DNA from: JAYEHK01 sp034659475
GTDB lineage: Bacteria > Bacillota > Syntrophomonadia > Syntrophomonadales > Syntrophomonadaceae
NCBI GenBank assembly: GCA_034659475.1
Contig: JAYEHK010000138.1
Coordinates: forward strand, 1-35,929
DNA: 35,929 nt
Direction: 5' to 3'
Shown one piece after another: positions 15,999 through 25,003 of the stretch. The notes beneath the pieces were generated by a model, which was not told where the DNA came from, searched no databases, and worked only from the letters and a program-made list of their open reading frames with translations. Position 1 is the first letter of the stretch. Every line of letters begins with the position of its first letter. The translations under genes were made by a program, and so were the position numbers.

Positions 15999-16042
15999 TT
16001 GACAAACAGCCTTTATTTAGTCATTATTTATTACGTAGGTAA
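15999..16042 (+). promoter_or_regulatory. Promoter and candidate operator of the marR gene
   Basis: TTGACA (15999-16004) and CATTAT (16022-16027) are spaced 17 nt. TTACGTAGGTAA (16031-16042), with inverted TTAC/GTAA ends, covers the expected start of transcription and could be the MarR autoregulatory site. Confidence 0.55.
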
Positions 16043-16064
16043 AGCATGTTAGGAAGGAGTTACT

Positions 16065-16490
16065 ATGGAAGATTTTACTAAATTTGTTTGTTATCGATTA
16101 AAAACTACCATTAAGAAAGTTGAAAAACATATTGGCGAAGCTTTGAATGAATACGGTGTAACAATGGCCCAGTCTTTTATCCTCTTTGCTCTTTTGGAAA
16201 AGGATGGCTGCACCCTCACCGAGATAGGTGCCAAAGCTAGAATTGACAATTCTTCGCTTACCACAATGGTAGACAGGCTAGAAAAAGAAGGGCTGGTCGA
16301 ACGTAGACTTTTCGCCCAGGACCGCAGAGTGGTTGCCCTCTATCTTACCGATAAAGGCCGCGAACTGGGTCAGAAGGTGTTCTCCACCGGATCAGAATAC
16401 AATAAGCTATTAACTGAAAAGTTAGGTGAAAACGCAGCAACCTTTTTTGCCTCTCTGGATGCCTTAAACGAAGTACTGGATCAAGACTAA
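16065..16490 (+). CDS. MarR-family transcriptional regulator
   Basis: A 141-residue winged-helix regulator. Residues about 33-100 carry the MarR core, with TLTEIGAKARIDNSSLTTMVDRLEKEGLVER as the recognition region and AQDRRVVALYLTDKGREL as the wing. GGAAGGAG precedes the ATG by 5-6 nt. It is monocistronic, between its own promoter and the terminator at 16512-16564, so its targets cannot be read from operon context. No cysteine is present, so a thiol-redox switch is unlikely. Confidence 0.92.
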   Translation: MEDFTKFVCYRLKTTIKKVEKHIGEALNEYGVTMAQSFILFALLEKDGCTLTEIGAKARIDNSSLTTMVDRLEKEGLVERRLFAQDRRVVALYLTDKGRELGQKVFSTGSEYNKLLTEKLGENAATFFASLDALNEVLDQD

Positions 16491-16511
16491 ACGATTTTCC
16501 AACAATTAAAG

Positions 16512-16564
16512 AAACGACATAAATAAGCCTTGATATATACAAGGATGTTTTGTGTCGTTTTTTT
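16512..16564 (+). terminator. marR terminator
   Basis: AAACGACA pairs with TGTCGTTT, with an inner CCTTG/CAAGG stem, and runs into TTTTTTT on the plus strand 22 nt after the marR stop. Confidence 0.75.
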
Positions 16565-16686
16565 ATGAAGTATACAGTATTACCGTGCAAAGCGTTCCCC
16601 CTATGACAGCATTCTAAGCTACAATCAAACCTAAAAATCTCTGCATTGGCACTGTTCCCCCCGCCCTATATGGAATTGTTTGCCTG

Positions 16687-16744
16687 TCTGTGTTAACCTC
16701 CTCTGATGCATAGAGTTCTATGCATCAGAGGAGGTTAACACAGA
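16687..16744 (+). promoter_or_regulatory. 58-nt near-perfect palindrome enclosing the SD of the MBL gene
   Basis: Two perfect 28-nt arms (16687-16714, 16717-16744) surround a 2-nt centre. The right arm contains the SD GAGGAGG and ends at the A of the MBL start codon (16744); the left arm carries the mirror CCTCC. As RNA the SD would be fully base-paired, so translation would need unfolding by a ribosome, protein, temperature or ligand. As DNA it could be a dimeric protein site. An inverted duplication made during assembly should also be considered. Confidence 0.8.
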
Positions 16745-17379
16745 TGACACAATTGCCGTATCAGGTAAGGTTTTGGGGCGTAAGAGGATCTCTCCCGGTT
16801 CCAGGCCAGGACACCGTTGTTTTTGGTGGAAATACAGACTGTGTACAGATCCAGATTGGACACAGTCTTTTTATCATGGATGCTGGAACGGGTATATTTA
16901 ATCTGGGAAAACATCTGGTAGAACAGAACGCACCAATATCAGGGGATATATTTATTACCCATACTCACTGGGATCATATTCAGGGTTTTCCTTTTTTTGG
17001 TCCAGCCTTTATCGGAGGTAATCATTTCACATTATACGGACAGAGTAAAACAGATCTTACCTTCGCTGACCTCATGAAGGGGCAGATGATGCATGAACAT
17101 TTCCCGATCAGCCTGGATAAAATGGGCGCAAGAATCAGTTTTCAAGAACTCAATGCAGGGGATAAACTGAACCTGGGCGATGAAGTAATGCTGACCACCG
17201 TTCACAATAATCATCCCGGAGGAGGTCTTTCCTACCGTCTTGACCACGCTGGAAGATCGTGTTGTTATGTAACTGATACCGAACACACCGTACCACCCGA
17301 TAATGCATTAAGCGAATTCGTTCAGAATACCAACCTATTAATCTATGAGGTATACGCAGGAGATTGCCGAACAGGTTGA
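16744..17379 (+). CDS. MBL-fold metallo-hydrolase, truncated at the C-terminus
   Basis: Metallo-beta-lactamase-fold protein starting FWGVRGSLPVPG after a short lead, with the metal motif HTHWDH at 73-78, His156 in NNHPGG and Asp177 in VTDTEH. I start at the ATG 16744, which follows SD GAGGAGG; an ATG eight codons upstream lies inside the palindrome before that SD. The product is 211 residues. Relatives I know are about 60-70 residues longer and end with a GWGHST-type segment supplying the last His. Here the frame runs from NLLIYE straight into YAGDCRTG and a stop, so that ligand is missing. It overlaps the next gene by 35 nt in another frame. Probably inactive, or dependent on a frameshift. 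Confidence 0.8.
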   Translation: MTQLPYQVRFWGVRGSLPVPGQDTVVFGGNTDCVQIQIGHSLFIMDAGTGIFNLGKHLVEQNAPISGDIFITHTHWDHIQGFPFFGPAFIGGNHFTLYGQSKTDLTFADLMKGQMMHEHFPISLDKMGARISFQELNAGDKLNLGDEVMLTTVHNNHPGGGLSYRLDHAGRSCCYVTDTEHTVPPDNALSEFVQNTNLLIYEVYAGDCRTG

Positions 17380-18865
17380 GACCCTTTTAAATATTGGCAT
17401 TGCCCTTTCAGCCGAAAAGGATCATAATCGTCTCCTGGAAATGATCGTAACAGAGGCACGCCGTATCACCAATGCAGATGCAGGCACCCTGTATCTCTGT
17501 GAAAAAAATAAACTAACCTTCAGAATCATGCAAAATGAAACGATGAATACCTTTAAAGGGGGACATGGAGAAATCATAGACATTCCCCCTGTTCCGATAA
17601 GAAAAGAAAACGTCTCTGGCTACACCGCGCTTACCCGACAGAATGTTAATATTCCTGATGTCTATCAAACCGAAGCGTTTGATTTTTCGGGACCGCGTAA
17701 ATTTGACGAAACAACCGGCTACAAAACGCTTTCCATGTTGGTTGTTCCCCTGCAAAACCATGAAAATCGTGTGATCGGGGTTCTTCAGCTCATTAATGCC
17801 AGGGATATAAAAGGAAACCCGATACCCTTTGCCCAGTATTTTGAAAAGGTTATCACCTCGCTGGCCTCCCAGGCGGCCATTGCATTGTGCAATATGCAGC
17901 TAATCGAGGATATTGAACAGCTGTTTAATTCATTTGTTGAAGTTATGGCGACTGCGATTGATTCACGAACCCCCTATAACGCCCATCACACCCGAAGAGT
18001 TGCCCTATTGGCAGGAGAACTGGCCCAGGTCATTGATGAAAGTTCAGATGCACGCTGGAAGGACACTTTCTTTGACCAGAACCGCAAACAGCAACTGGTA
18101 GTGGCAGGATGGATGCATGATATTGGAAAAATATCTACACCACTGGCCGTCATGAACAAAGCAACACGTATTGAATCTCAGCTGGAACTGATTATGCAGC
18201 GTTTTGATTATATTGCCTCTTATCTGGAAAGCCAATATCTCACTAAACAGATTACGTTTATTCAAAATGGCGCTGCAGATGAGTTAGCCCTTCTTGAAAA
18301 AGAATATAATGAGCAAATGGATTTCCTGGAAAACAGCCGTGCGCTCATCATACGAGTAGATAATCCCTCTACTTTTGTAGATAAAGAACTTCTCGCTGAA
18401 ATTCAAAACATCGCCAGTCAAACCTACGAAGATCGTAAAGGAATAGCAAACAATTGGTTAACACCAGACGAACTCACTGCTCTGTCTGTAACCAAGGGCA
18501 CACTGACGGAAGAAGAGCGAAAGATCATGGAAAATCATGTTATTGTTACACAGTTGCTTCTGGACAAAATCCCATTTACTGAAAAATTGAAAAATGTTCC
18601 GCTTTTTGCCTCCATTCATCATGAGCATCTCAATGGAAATGGTTACCCGCTGGGGTTAACAGCAGAAGATATACCACTGGAGGGAAGAATTCTAGCCCTG
18701 GTGGATGTATTTGATGCACTAACAGCTGAAGACCGTCCCTACAAAAAAGCAATGCCTCTTGAACAGGCACTCAAAATACTTGGCTTCATGGTCAAAGACG
18801 GTGAGTTGGATCCGGATCTGGTAAAACTCTTCATCGCTGAAAAAGTGTGGGAACGTATAGATTAA
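17345..18865 (+). CDS. GAF-HD-GYP domain phosphodiesterase
   Basis: A 506-residue signalling protein likely to hydrolyse cyclic di-GMP. A GAF sensor covers about 15-185 (ADAGTLYL, VPLQNHENRVIGVLQLIN). The HD-GYP domain starts near 195 with NAHHTRRVA, then HDIGK at 258-262, and after a 110-residue insert reaches HHEHLNGNGYP at 425-435, so the GYP motif is intact. The ATG at 17345 has no SD and overlaps the end of the MBL frame by 35 nt, offset by one base. The original start may have been lost in the event that truncated the MBL gene. Translation probably depends on coupling. The 3' end runs into repeat copy C. Confidence 0.88.
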   Translation: MRYTQEIAEQVETLLNIGIALSAEKDHNRLLEMIVTEARRITNADAGTLYLCEKNKLTFRIMQNETMNTFKGGHGEIIDIPPVPIRKENVSGYTALTRQNVNIPDVYQTEAFDFSGPRKFDETTGYKTLSMLVVPLQNHENRVIGVLQLINARDIKGNPIPFAQYFEKVITSLASQAAIALCNMQLIEDIEQLFNSFVEVMATAIDSRTPYNAHHTRRVALLAGELAQVIDESSDARWKDTFFDQNRKQQLVVAGWMHDIGKISTPLAVMNKATRIESQLELIMQRFDYIASYLESQYLTKQITFIQNGAADELALLEKEYNEQMDFLENSRALIIRVDNPSTFVDKELLAEIQNIASQTYEDRKGIANNWLTPDELTALSVTKGTLTEEERKIMENHVIVTQLLLDKIPFTEKLKNVPLFASIHHEHLNGNGYPLGLTAEDIPLEGRILALVDVFDALTAEDRPYKKAMPLEQALKILGFMVKDGELDPDLVKLFIAEKVWERID

Positions 18866-19052
18866 TTAGAAAATACGAATTTTTGAACGCAGATTTTCGC
18901 TGATGTCCGCTGATTTACGCTGTTCTTTTTTTATAATATTTTAAACAGCGTTCATCAGCGAAAATCAGCGTTAATCAGCGTTAAAATCGTTCCCATCCTC
19001 GGGTGCCCACTAATTTTCATTGGTGGTTGTGTCCTGTGAACATGGATGATTA
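18862..19052 (-). repeat. Dispersed intergenic element, copy C (abuts the PBP stop)
   Basis: Minus-strand order: CATG block, GGACACAACCAC, ATGAAAATTAG, then CGCTGAT-type tandem units of about 10-11 nt forming a hairpin (AACAGCG/CGCTGTT around an A/T loop), and GTATTTTCTAATTAAT. It fills the gap between two convergent genes and starts at the PBP stop codon. It shares its GCG half with copy D. Confidence 0.75.
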
Positions 19053-20765
19053 ATGAGCCGAATAGTATTGCAGGATGCCTTCGCTGATTTCGCGGAAAAC
19101 GGGGGCGGCACTTTGGGAGCCTGATATACCCTCTTCAATCATGACGACAATCGCCCATTTCGGGTGTTGTGCCGGCAGGTATCCGGTAAACCAGGTGTTA
19201 AGAATTTCTTCCCCTTCTTCGTTTTCCCGTCCAGTCTGACTGGTGGCCGTTTTACCTGCTACCTGGGCCGAGGAGATCGCCGCACTTTTGCCGGTACCGT
19301 CTGCAACTGTTTTTTTCAATAGATATTGTAGTTTTTCTGCGGTTTGCTCCTGCATCACCTGCTGTTTATCCGGTCTCGTGGCATTATCCTGTTTTCCCTG
19401 TTGATCAGTAACATATCTCACCAGAACAGGAGGAGACCATTTTCCATTATCCACAATCGTCGAAACCAGTGATGCGATTTGCAAAGGACTTAGTTTCACC
19501 CCCAGTTGTCCCAGACAGGCATTGGCAAGTGCTTTTTCGCCGCCGTCAATGTTAACATAGCACTGTGCGGATGGAATAGAATAACCGATAATCTGCTGAT
19601 CTGTCAAATGTACGGCTTTCACGTGCTGATTTAGCTTCTCTCTTCCCAGCGTCAGTCCTATTTCAATAAATGAGGGATTACAGGAATTGGCAAAAGCCTC
19701 TTCAAAGGTAATACTGCCGTGTCCTTCCTCTTTCCAGCAGTTCATCGTAAAGGAATCATCAAATTGATAGAAGCCGGGACAATCAAATCGGTCCCCAAAG
19801 CTTACTGTGTTTTCCTCGATGGCAGCAATGCTGACCATCATTTTGAACAGCGACCCCGGGTTATAGCCTTCAAGTGCTCTATTTATAAAAGGGGTATTTT
19901 CCTGTTCCAGCATCGCTGCCGACAGATCATAAGGATTGAAGGCAGGTCTGCTTGCCATCGCCAGAATCTCCTTATTGTTAATATCCATCACCACTACAGC
20001 GCCTTTTTTTACGCGTTGATTCATACTTTTCTCGGCCAACTCTTGAATCCTTCTGTCAATGGTGGTTACTACACGAGACCGCTGACGTTCTTCTCTTTGC
20101 AGCTTGAACATAAGGCCCTGTATGGCTTCACCTCGTGCATCCTGAACAGAGATTAGTTCGGGCAAACCAGTCTGCCCTCTTAGAATTTGATCATAAACTG
20201 CTTCCAATCCGCTCTGGCCCCGGGCTTCAGAGTCATTACGCACATACCCAATCAAATGAACCGCAAAGCCATCTTCCCGATAACGCTTTTGCATTGGCGC
20301 TGCAACAACACCTGGTAATCCTTGAGCAGTAATCTTTTCAGCCTCGTCTCTGTCTATATGAGAAGCAATTCGAACCATAGATTGGCCAGTATTCTGAGCT
20401 GCTGCAAGTTTATGAAGCATGGTTTGGAAATCCTGTTGACCAACTGATGCCATCAGGGAATCAGCTATTTTCTTGCCTTTATCATCATCGAGGATTAAAT
20501 GCGGAAATCCATAAACAGCCCAGGTGCTGTTTTCACCAGTCAAGGGAAGCAGATTCCGATCAAGAATATCACCTCGTGTATACTCCAGGAACTCAACAGA
20601 CCGGTTTCTCATCGCCGCAGCACGTCGGGCGATATCCTCTCCGTTCACAATCTGAAAATAGAACAGTCGTCCGACAAGTGCCGAAAAAAATAACAACCCC
20701 AGGCTCATCACGATGTACATTCTTCGCTGCAAAACACAAAAACCTCCAAGCCTTTTCTCTATCAT
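19050..20765 (-). CDS. Class B penicillin-binding protein (peptidoglycan transpeptidase)
   Basis: Membrane-anchored D,D-transpeptidase of the FtsI/SpoVD/PBP2 type, 571 residues. One N-terminal membrane helix (about 17-36) precedes a dimerisation domain with RGDILDRN at 64-71. The catalytic domain has Ser305 in SLFK (305-308), SCN (361-363) and KTA at 505-507 in place of the usual KTG, a variant seen in some clostridial class B enzymes. The listed ATG has only a weak SD. A TTG eleven codons later (20732) behind GGAGG is an alternative that keeps the helix. It follows the DUF4911 gene by 18 nt. Repeat copy C begins exactly at its stop codon. Confidence 0.9.
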   Translation of the reverse strand: MIEKRLGGFCVLQRRMYIVMSLGLLFFSALVGRLFYFQIVNGEDIARRAAAMRNRSVEFLEYTRGDILDRNLLPLTGENSTWAVYGFPHLILDDDKGKKIADSLMASVGQQDFQTMLHKLAAAQNTGQSMVRIASHIDRDEAEKITAQGLPGVVAAPMQKRYREDGFAVHLIGYVRNDSEARGQSGLEAVYDQILRGQTGLPELISVQDARGEAIQGLMFKLQREERQRSRVVTTIDRRIQELAEKSMNQRVKKGAVVVMDINNKEILAMASRPAFNPYDLSAAMLEQENTPFINRALEGYNPGSLFKMMVSIAAIEENTVSFGDRFDCPGFYQFDDSFTMNCWKEEGHGSITFEEAFANSCNPSFIEIGLTLGREKLNQHVKAVHLTDQQIIGYSIPSAQCYVNIDGGEKALANACLGQLGVKLSPLQIASLVSTIVDNGKWSPPVLVRYVTDQQGKQDNATRPDKQQVMQEQTAEKLQYLLKKTVADGTGKSAAISSAQVAGKTATSQTGRENEEGEEILNTWFTGYLPAQHPKWAIVVMIEEGISGSQSAAPVFREISEGILQYYSAH

Positions 20766-20783
20766 TGACCTGGAAGTTAGAAG

Positions 20784-21002
20784 TTATTCTTTATTTTCTA
20801 CTATTTCAACATAAAAAGGAAGATTTTGAAGGATTTGCTCCACGTCTGTGAAGGTATCCGGGGTTACTCTTACAATTACCAGTCCAGCCTCCCGATCGAG
20901 GGTCGAAACCACCCCCAAATGATCATAGGCTTCTACCAGTTTTGTCAGCTTATCAATTTTTTCAGGACGAACAACTGCATAGATTTCATTTTTCACATTC
21001 AT
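20784..21002 (-). CDS. DUF4911 small protein
   Basis: A 72-residue protein of the DUF4911 type, with a predicted beta-alpha-beta fold: IYAVVRPEKIDKLTKLVEAYDHLGVV, then IVRVTPDTF. It resembles a small ACT/ferredoxin-like regulatory domain, but no function is known. Its ATG overlaps the U32 stop by four bases (ATGA). Clostridial genomes often keep it directly behind this U32 gene, suggesting a linked role. Confidence 0.75.
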   Translation of the reverse strand: MNVKNEIYAVVRPEKIDKLTKLVEAYDHLGVVSTLDREAGLVIVRVTPDTFTDVEQILQNLPFYVEIVENKE

Positions 21003-22222
21003 TTCCCCATTCGCCGAAGTAATGCACCTTCTTCTACCATAGATGGAACCTGTAGAAAAACACGCTGTTTTGGGTGACGGGCACGATCCATGCTGTTCCC
21101 TTCGTGGTCCATGATGAGCTTGACATCTAAGCTGATAGGCGCTCCTCCTGCTTGCAGGATTTCCAGTTTTTCCCCGGGGCCAAAATTAGCTCGCTGCTCA
21201 ACTTCTGCAAGCTGACGATCAGCATCATATCCCTTGACCACGCCACAGAAGTCTACATTCCCGGGTAACTCTTCTTTGTTAATATCCTGAATAAGATCCG
21301 ACTCCCCTTCAACGAAGCCATTCGTAAAGGGACGCGTAGCAATCCCTGATAATTCATTCATCCAGTTTGATATTTGCAGTTCGCTATAAGACGCTCTGTT
21401 TTCCATATAAACATCGATCGCCTGTCGGTATACCCTGGCAACCGTAGCGACATAAAGTGGACTTTTCATTCTTCCCTCCACTTTAAAGGCATCAACACCC
21501 GCTTCGATCAAGTCAGGCAGATATTCCAAAAGGCATAGATCACGAGAATTCAATATATAACTTCCCCGATCATCTTCCTCAATGGGAAAATACTCGCCCG
21601 GACGTTTTTCTTCGGAAAGTTGATAACGGTATCTGCAGGGATGCGCACAGGCGCCCTGGTTGGCACTCCGGCCTGTCATAAAATGAGACAGGAGACATCT
21701 GCCTGAATAGGAAACACACATGGCACCATGCACAAACACTTCTAGGTTCGTGTTGGTTTGCTGTTTAATCTCAATCATTTCATCCAGTGACAGCTCACGT
21801 GCCAGAACGACTCTCCGAGCATTAAGCGCTTCATAAAAGGCAACCGTTTCATAATTGCTTACATTGGCCTGAGTGCTGATCGTTACTGGTATTTGCGGAG
21901 CATACTTTTTCGCCAGTTGAAAAACCCCGGGATCAGAAATAATAAATCCGTCGACTTCCATTGCACCTAATTCTTCTAAATAATTCGGCAGATTATTTAT
22001 ATCACGGTTATGGGCAAAAACGTTTACCGCCGCATACACCTTTTTGTCTCTGGCATGTGCATACTGCAATCCCTGTTTCATATCATTACTATCAAAATTT
22101 CCCGCAAAAGAACGCAGACTGAATGCTTTTCCTCCCACATACACCGCATCGGCTCCAAAATCACAGGCAGTCCGTAATTTCTCCAAATCTCCTGCAGGAA
22201 GAACCAGTTCAGGTTTTTTCAT
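20999..22222 (-). CDS. U32 family peptidase / tRNA hydroxylation protein (TrhP-like)
   Basis: A 407-residue U32-family protein. I start at ATG 22222 (MKKPELVLPAGDLEKL), with GGAGG 8 nt upstream; the frame opens five codons earlier at a TTG inside that SD. The signature is HGAMCVSYSGRCLLSHFMTGRSANQGACAHPCR. Its cysteines correspond to the Fe-S ligands of U32 proteins now tied to prephenate-dependent 5-hydroxyuridine formation in tRNA (TrhP, B. subtilis YrrN/YrrO). Position after mltG matches B. subtilis yrrL-yrrM-yrrN-yrrO, without yrrM. The C-terminal part (about 330-407) is the usual beta-barrel. 'Peptidase' is a historical name. Confidence 0.88.
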   Translation of the reverse strand: MKKPELVLPAGDLEKLRTACDFGADAVYVGGKAFSLRSFAGNFDSNDMKQGLQYAHARDKKVYAAVNVFAHNRDINNLPNYLEELGAMEVDGFIISDPGVFQLAKKYAPQIPVTISTQANVSNYETVAFYEALNARRVVLARELSLDEMIEIKQQTNTNLEVFVHGAMCVSYSGRCLLSHFMTGRSANQGACAHPCRYRYQLSEEKRPGEYFPIEEDDRGSYILNSRDLCLLEYLPDLIEAGVDAFKVEGRMKSPLYVATVARVYRQAIDVYMENRASYSELQISNWMNELSGIATRPFTNGFVEGESDLIQDINKEELPGNVDFCGVVKGYDADRQLAEVEQRANFGPGEKLEILQAGGAPISLDVKLIMDHEGNSMDRARHPKQRVFLQVPSMVEEGALLRRMGK

Positions 22223-22243
22223 TTGTATTGCCTCCAATTGTTT

Positions 22244-23275
22244 CTACATTCCGTATTTCCTTCTGGCCTGATTATGTTCTGCGTACGTACGGGTAAACTC
22301 ATGACTGCCGTCACCCCTGGAAACATAATAGAAATAATCGTGTTCCTGCGGGTTGAGTGCAGCCTGAAGAGATGCCATACCGGGGCAGGCAATGGAACCG
22401 GGCGGCAGTCCTGGATTTAGATAGGTATTATAAGGAGACTCTACCTCAAGATCCGCATAACTTACCACTTCCTGATGCCTTCCCAGACTGTATAACACAG
22501 TAGCATCAAGCTGCAGCGGCATCCCAATCGCGAGCCGATTCTGAATCACCCCGGAAATAATAGAACGCTCTTCGGCTACCATAGCCTCTCGTTCAATGAG
22601 GGATGCAATCGTAACGGCTTCCTGTACTGTAATACCTTTTGCCTCTGCCTGATCGGCAAGCTCCTGTTCCCAGACATTTTCAAAGCGGTCCAGCATTGTC
22701 TCAATGATTTGCTGGGCCTTGGTAAGCTCATCAACAGCATAGGTATCGGGAAAAAGAAATCCCTCCAAACGCCGCGAATTTTGGGCGTTGGTGGTCAGGA
22801 AATTATAATCATAATCAAACTGAATGGCCTTTTCCCATTCTTCATCCGTACAAATCTTGTTTTCCAGCAGTAATCCCCCGATCTGCTCAACCGTATAACC
22901 TTCAGGTATGGTTAGCGTAATGGACTGAATTTGCCCGCGCGTAAGTTCTTCTACAATTTGCTCCAGCGATTGACTTCTGCGCAGGCGAAAGTCACCGGCT
23001 TTCAACTGGCTATCGAGACCTTTACTACGGCTGTAGCTTAAAAATGCTCGTTCACTTTTAATCAGATTCTTTTCCAACAGGATAGCAGCCACCTGACGGG
23101 CTGAACTATTTTCAGGGATTTGAACCTCGATATCGCTTTGATCGTTCACATCTACCGGTTCACCAAATTGGCCCATGAACTGAAACACAAAAAATGTTGT
23201 TCCTGCAAACAGTAAAAGCAGAATGATAGGAACAAATATACGAGGTTTCTTTTTATTCACTTTAAGTTCACTCAT
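22244..23275 (-). CDS. mltG: Endolytic transglycosylase MltG
   Basis: Membrane-anchored lytic transglycosylase that ends nascent glycan strands. 343 residues: a cytoplasmic tail, one helix at about 13-34, a LysM-like domain around 50-110, and the YceG catalytic domain with EGFLFPDTY (171-179), the catalytic Glu228 in ASLIERE, LQLDATVLY and SPYNTYLNPGLPPG. Length is normal. B. subtilis yrrL sits in the same place downstream of yrzB. It begins 33 nt after the VanW-domain gene and is probably co-transcribed with it and with the U32 gene, 21 nt below. Confidence 0.94.
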   Translation of the reverse strand: MSELKVNKKKPRIFVPIILLLLFAGTTFFVFQFMGQFGEPVDVNDQSDIEVQIPENSSARQVAAILLEKNLIKSERAFLSYSRSKGLDSQLKAGDFRLRRSQSLEQIVEELTRGQIQSITLTIPEGYTVEQIGGLLLENKICTDEEWEKAIQFDYDYNFLTTNAQNSRRLEGFLFPDTYAVDELTKAQQIIETMLDRFENVWEQELADQAEAKGITVQEAVTIASLIEREAMVAEERSIISGVIQNRLAIGMPLQLDATVLYSLGRHQEVVSYADLEVESPYNTYLNPGLPPGSIACPGMASLQAALNPQEHDYFYYVSRGDGSHEFTRTYAEHNQARRKYGM

Positions 23276-23308
23276 CTCTTTTCACCTTTTTCACACACCG
23301 AGCTCTGA

Positions 23309-24880
23309 TTAAAAGCTCTCCGGCAATGGCATCAGTGGAGGTTCTTCAGGTTCCGGTTGTGGTGTAACCACTTCAACTGGAACATCTGTACTTTCCTGTG
23401 TGTCATTTATATTATCATCATTTACATTGTCTTCATCTTCGTCGGTTGCCACTGGCGGTGTATCTGGCTCGATGGGCACTTCTGGATGATTCGGGTCAAT
23501 GGTCTGATCTGAATCATCTGCATCCTCTGGGAATTCCGACACCAACTCGGGTCCCTTCAGCATGATTGTATTCAAAGGACGGTAATGATCCAAAGCCAAC
23601 TGTTCAGAACTGAGCAGCTGTCCATCTTCAGAATATAAATCGCGATAAGAACGGACTACATACCCAGGAAAGCCTGTCATTGTCACTGTTTCTTCCCCTG
23701 GTGCCAGGTTGGGATCTTCCTCAACCACCACCTCATTAGGAATCTGCTCATCGACCACAGCCCGCAGGTCGACCTTCTGTTTGGTTGACAGGTCTCCATA
23801 CATATTGGCTGTTAAAACCCCTCCGCCCGCTATAGCTCGAAGATAGATTGGATGTGCTGTATTATTTCGTATTTGAAAATCCTGCAAATCGTATACTACT
23901 GTAGCATCACGTCCAAGGGGTACATAGGAAACCGCCATTGCATGGTTATGTCGTTCTACAATCTCTAATCCAGCCAGCAAAGCTGTATTATAAAGGGTGG
24001 AGGATACCTGACAGATTCCACCGCCTAATCCCGGTACATAAGTATCTCCAACGATAACCATGGCATTGCGATAACCTGTTTCCACACTTCGCGGGCCTAC
24101 TGTTTCGTTGAAGGAGAATACTTCACCAGATTGAATAACACTTTCATTCACAGCACTTGCTGCTATTGTTAAATTATGAGACCTGTCAATGCTGGCCGCA
24201 TTATAATATGTAACGAAACTAGCTATTTCACCCATATTCTGCAGCATTCCCTGATTCACTGCGGGCAAAATCTCTTTAACTATTATAGGGACTTCAATCT
24301 CGTTTGCGAGAGGCATCTGCTCTGGAAAAGTATCAAAGGTTGCTTTTTTGTCCACTTCCACCCCTGATTTTTCCGGGATAATTTTCATACCGGTAGCAAT
24401 ATCTACCTCAATATGTGCATTCACCACCGGTTTTGTCCATTGCTCCTGCCACTCGTGAAAGATGCTATCTGTTACGTCTTTTTTGTACTGTATCGCAATC
24501 GGATATTCTTTTTTCTCCCTTTGATAAACCCTATTCCATCTTTGTTTTAGATTGAGTTGTTGTTCCTGCTTCCAGATCTCATCAACAGCCCTGCTGATAT
24601 TAATGAGTTCAGCAACTTCTTTAAGTTTATATGTACGGGAATAATTATCTTTATAAAAACGAATCGGCGTTTCATAGACTTTTCCAACTGCTTCGCTTAT
24701 CTGACGTTTTGCCTCTTCCGGGTTTTTGTTTTCAACCGATACTGATGCAATCTGTACACCTGGTAAAAATGCTTCTGCTTCATATAAGATTTGATAATAA
24801 TAGAACAAAACTGCTGCTAAAATTGCTCCCACCAGCAGGCCACTAAAAATTAGGGCTCGCCTTGATCCTTGATTTTTCAC
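23309..24880 (-). CDS. VanW-domain cell-wall protein with acidic tail
   Basis: A 523-residue exported protein. There is one membrane helix at 10-30, a peptidoglycan-binding-4-like region at about 50-200, and the VanW domain at 215-350 with GGGICQVSSTLYN (286-298) and RHNHAMAVSYVPLGRDATV. A G5-like region lies at about 385-435, and a Pro/Asp/Glu-rich disordered tail runs from about 450 to the end. VanW proteins are widespread in Gram-positive cell envelopes but their reaction is unknown. A terminator at 24970-24995 separates it from yrzB, so it likely starts a second transcription unit leading into mltG, the U32 gene and the PBP. Confidence 0.88.
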   Translation of the reverse strand: MKNQGSRRALIFSGLLVGAILAAVLFYYYQILYEAEAFLPGVQIASVSVENKNPEEAKRQISEAVGKVYETPIRFYKDNYSRTYKLKEVAELINISRAVDEIWKQEQQLNLKQRWNRVYQREKKEYPIAIQYKKDVTDSIFHEWQEQWTKPVVNAHIEVDIATGMKIIPEKSGVEVDKKATFDTFPEQMPLANEIEVPIIVKEILPAVNQGMLQNMGEIASFVTYYNAASIDRSHNLTIAASAVNESVIQSGEVFSFNETVGPRSVETGYRNAMVIVGDTYVPGLGGGICQVSSTLYNTALLAGLEIVERHNHAMAVSYVPLGRDATVVYDLQDFQIRNNTAHPIYLRAIAGGGVLTANMYGDLSTKQKVDLRAVVDEQIPNEVVVEEDPNLAPGEETVTMTGFPGYVVRSYRDLYSEDGQLLSSEQLALDHYRPLNTIMLKGPELVSEFPEDADDSDQTIDPNHPEVPIEPDTPPVATDEDEDNVNDDNINDTQESTDVPVEVVTPQPEPEEPPLMPLPESF

Positions 24881-24969
24881 ACCCTACCCCCCAACAATGA
24901 TTCAACGAAGCATATCCCTATTATTATATACTATTTTTTTTGTTACTCCCAGTGTGTTAATTCCAAACA

Positions 24970-24995
24970 AAAAGAAGCCTAGGAAGGCTTCTTTT
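24970..24995 (-). terminator. yrzB terminator
   Basis: AAAAGAAGCC and GGCTTCTTTT pair perfectly around TAGGAA. On the minus strand it ends in TTCTTTTTG, just after the yrzB stop. It probably ends the alaS-ireB-ruvX-yrzB unit. Confidence 0.8.
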
Positions 24996-25003
24996 GTAAC
25001 TCG

